DNA from: Bacillota bacterium
Lineage (GTDB): Bacteria > Bacillota_I > Bacilli_A > Acholeplasmatales > Acholeplasmataceae
Assembly (NCBI GenBank): GCA_023458995.1
Contig: JAEWVV010000235.1
Coordinates: 1 to 26,851 of the forward strand
Length of the DNA stretch: 26,851 nucleotides
Direction of reading: 5' to 3'
Part shown: one piece after another, positions 24,790 to 26,851 of the stretch
How the letters are laid out: each line of letters begins with the position of its first letter
How positions within the stretch are numbered: the stretch's first letter is position 1
Program-made: the position numbers and the translations under genes
The notes under the pieces: generated by a model
Seen by the model: only the letters and a program-made list of their open reading frames with translations
Told to the model about the DNA's origin: nothing
Database searches by the model: none

Positions 24790-25212
24790 TTATTCGAGTA
24801 TTTTAATGATTTTTTCAGTTAGATTACGAAACATCATGATTTCTTCTTCGGTCATCAACTCTAGAATTTTCATTCTTAATTGCAACGTATCTTTCTTTAA
24901 TGCCGTAACGACTTCCTCGCCTTTTTCGAGTAGATAATACTTATTCTTATACATCGTTTCATCATCTCTTTTAATCATTGACATGGATATAAGATCACGG
25001 AGTGCACGTGATGCATGCGCTTTATCAAGAAATAAAGCATCAATCATCTCACGCTGTGTAAGTCCTTCCTTATGATCATTTAAAATCATTAAATAAGGGC
25101 TGTGAATCTTTGTTAATCCATATTCACTTAAGATCTTTTGATGGTTATCCATCATTTTTTTATGAAGTGCTGCGAAAAGTGTTGGCATCGCATCAAGATT
25201 TACTTTATTCAT
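24790..25212 (-). CDS. MarR-family transcriptional regulator
   Basis: The 140-residue protein has the MarR winged helix: a dimerising first helix, then SPYLMILNDHKEGLTQREMIDALFLDKAHASRALRDL (about residues 38-73) as the DNA-reading helix-turn-helix, then the wing (IKRDDETMYKNKYYLLEKGEEV). The C-terminal helices (MTEEEIMMFRNLTEKIIKIL) complete the dimer. MarR proteins usually repress efflux genes and let go when a ligand binds. The start overlaps the exporter stop by four bases (ATGA), with GAGG 7 nt upstream inside the exporter gene. This makes it the last gene of the exporter operon and the likely regulator of that operon. The target site is probably upstream of the operon and outside the window. 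Confidence 0.92.
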   Translation of the reverse strand: MNKVNLDAMPTLFAALHKKMMDNHQKILSEYGLTKIHSPYLMILNDHKEGLTQREMIDALFLDKAHASRALRDLISMSMIKRDDETMYKNKYYLLEKGEEVVTALKKDTLQLRMKILELMTEEEIMMFRNLTEKIIKILE

Positions 25213-26851
25213 TCAGAAACCTCAAACTGGCTGTTGTATAAATCGGCGTAGAAACCCTTTTGATCGAGTAAGTCTTGGTGTTTTCCGGTTTCGATGATGT
25301 TTCCATCTTTTAAGACGAAAATTAAATCAGCGTTTTTAATGGTTGAAAGTCTATGAGCAATCACGAAAGTTGTGCGACCCTTCATTAAGTTATCCATCGC
25401 TTCTTGAATAAGAAGTTCTGTTCTAACGTCTACAGATGATGTAGCTTCATCAAGAATTAACATGGGTGCGTTATTAACCATCGCTCTTGCGATTGTTAAT
25501 AATTGTTTTTGACCTTGAGAAATACTTGCGTTTTCATCTAAAACCATATCATATCCAAAAGGTAGGCTCTTAACAAAGTGATGGATGTTAGCTGCTTTTG
25601 CTGCTTCATACATTTCTTCATCAGTAGCATCAGGTCTACCATACTTCAAGTTTTCTTTAATGGTTCCTTTAAATAGCCATGTATCTTGTAAAACCATACC
25701 AAAGAGTTCATGCACTTGATGACGTGTTAAATCTGTTGTCTTTACGCCATCTACTTGGATGGAACCGCTATTTAATTCATAGAATCTCATAAGAAGATTA
25801 ACAAGCGTTGTTTTACCAGCTCCTGTAGGACCAACAATGGCAATCTTTTGGCCCGCTTTAATGGTTGCATTAAAGTCATGAATAATTTCTTTATCTTCAA
25901 CATAACCAAACTTCACATGATCAAAGACAATGTTGCCTTTCACTTCTTCAAGTGTGACTTTATTTGTCTCAAGTTCCATTTCTTTTTCATTTAAGAATTC
26001 AAAGACACGTTCAGATGCTGCAAGTGCTGTTTGAGTCATCGTTAAGCTTTGAGCGATGTTACCAAGTGGCTGTGAGAACGTTCTAACATACATGAGCATA
26101 GACTGGATATCTCCAATCATTAAACCACGTGAAATAGCTAATATACCACCAACTACGGAGACAGCAACATATGATAAGTTACCCACAAATGTTGTTAATG
26201 GCATCATCAACCCTGAAATGAATTGTGACTTCCATGATGATTCATATAAATCTTTATTGTGCGTATCAAATGTCTTTAACATGGAAACCTCAGCACGATA
26301 AGCTTTAATAATTTGTTGGTTCGTAAAGTTTTCTTCAATATGACCATTGAGTAGACCTAATGTCATCTGTTGTCTTCTAAAAAAACCGCGTGCTTTCTTC
26401 ATAATTGTTCCCATGAGCACTGCTGTAAGAGGTAATGTTAAGACTGCAATCAATGTTAACCAAAATGAAATAGATAACATCATAATGAGTACACCGACCA
26501 TCAATGTGATCGATGAAAATAATGTGGATACAGATGAACTTAATGCTTGACCAATCGTATCGATATCATTGGTCATTCTTGATAACGTATCACCGTGTGG
26601 GTGTTGATCAAAATACTTTAGAGGTAGTCTGTCCATCTTATTGAATAAATCTGTTCTAAGCTGTTTTGTAATCTTTTGAGTCATCTTATTGACGAGTAGT
26701 CCTTGAGTGACGTTAAAGATTAAACTTGCAACGTATAAACCGATTAAAAGATAAACGATTTGATAAATAACATCATAATTAATGTTTAAAGCAAATGTTC
26801 CAGAAAGTGGATTGAAACTAATTCCTTTTTGAATTTCTGTTGTAATATTAC
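25209..26851 (-). CDS. ABC exporter half-transporter, C-terminal part (5' end beyond the window)
   Basis: The frame is open to the window edge, so the N-terminus is missing; an internal ATG at 26684 lies in mid-domain (just before the coupling-helix segment RTDLFNKMDRLPLKYFD) and is not the start. The visible part holds the later membrane helices and a full nucleotide-binding domain: Walker A GPTGAGKTT (near 25820), signature ISQGQ, Walker B LILDEATSSVD with catalytic Glu, and H-loop AHRLST. The non-canonical signature and intact Walker B suit the competent half of a heterodimeric multidrug exporter. The partner gene would then lie just upstream, beyond position 26851. The MarR gene overlapping its end points to drug-responsive control. 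Confidence 0.92.
   Translation of the reverse strand, partial: NITTEIQKGISFNPLSGTFALNINYDVIYQIVYLLIGLYVASLIFNVTQGLLVNKMTQKITKQLRTDLFNKMDRLPLKYFDQHPHGDTLSRMTNDIDTIGQALSSSVSTLFSSITLMVGVLIMMLSISFWLTLIAVLTLPLTAVLMGTIMKKARGFFRRQQMTLGLLNGHIEENFTNQQIIKAYRAEVSMLKTFDTHNKDLYESSWKSQFISGLMMPLTTFVGNLSYVAVSVVGGILAISRGLMIGDIQSMLMYVRTFSQPLGNIAQSLTMTQTALAASERVFEFLNEKEMELETNKVTLEEVKGNIVFDHVKFGYVEDKEIIHDFNATIKAGQKIAIVGPTGAGKTTLVNLLMRFYELNSGSIQVDGVKTTDLTRHQVHELFGMVLQDTWLFKGTIKENLKYGRPDATDEEMYEAAKAANIHHFVKSLPFGYDMVLDENASISQGQKQLLTIARAMVNNAPMLILDEATSSVDVRTELLIQEAMDNLMKGRTTFVIAHRLSTIKNADLIFVLKDGNIIETGKHQDLLDQKGFYADLYNSQFEVSE

Noticed and set aside
26679..26684. ABC exporter gene starting at ATG 26684 inside the window
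   Set aside because: The frame stays open for 55 more codons to the window edge and encodes membrane-helix sequence, and the ATG falls in mid-domain.
1..26851. Mycoplasma-type code with TGA as tryptophan
   Set aside because: Tryptophans in conserved positions are TGG, and TGA serves as stop at 17238-17240 and in the ATGA overlap at 25209-25212.
1..26851. Mobile elements, CRISPR arrays, tRNA or rRNA genes
   Set aside because: I saw no transposase, integrase, regularly spaced repeats, CCA-ended cloverleaf or rRNA-like stretch; intergenic gaps are short and explained by promoters and terminators.

Overview
The window is 26.9 kb of low-GC (roughly one-third G+C), gene-dense chromosomal DNA. It reads with the standard genetic code: tryptophan is TGG and TGA is used as a stop (17238-17240, and the ATGA overlap at 25209-25212). 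Strong AGGAGG-type ribosome sites, sigma-A-like promoters (TTGACA/TATAAT, some TGnTATAAT), U-tailed hairpin terminators and the gene families point to a low-GC Firmicute, plausibly an Acholeplasma/Haloplasma-like lineage. The lineage call is inference. I see no tRNA, rRNA, transposon, phage gene or CRISPR array; this is core metabolism, transport and repair.

Layout. Positions 1-665: end of a PLP-dependent threonine aldolase (+ strand) and a small unknown protein, closed by a bidirectional terminator. Positions 677-4664 (minus): an operon of M32 carboxypeptidase, single-chain L-serine dehydratase and an RlmD/TrmA-type RNA methyltransferase, with a perfect palindrome over its promoter. Positions 4738-9039 (minus): a metal-ion block, with a ZIP transporter and DtxR/MntR-type regulator behind a strong promoter that carries a DtxR-like operator, then two tandem mgtE genes. 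Positions 9072-10123: an aldo/keto reductase with its own promoter.

Positions 10132-15048 (minus): a strong promoter starts three small genes (membrane protein, DUF2089 zinc-ribbon protein, SHOCT/YvlB-N-like protein), followed without a clear terminator by a heterodimeric ABC exporter. The three small genes share a gap-free ~20-residue SHOCT-like module, and the first and third also look alike elsewhere. This is the best candidate here for an uncharacterised system: a regulatory or sensing module tied to an exporter. Divergent from it is pepT (15168-16382, +), ended by a perfect 18-bp bidirectional terminator.

Positions 16444-19510 (minus): a DUF4386-like membrane protein, a three-TM small protein overlapping a Sel1-repeat protein, and a GDSL hydrolase that directly abuts uvrB. 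Positions 19511-23187: uvrB downstream of a Na/phosphate cotransporter with a PhoU-like tail. Positions 23240-24734: pyruvate kinase with its terminator, extended -10 promoter and an upstream cre-like site. Positions 24758-26851: a MarR regulator overlapping the end of an ABC exporter half that runs off the window edge.
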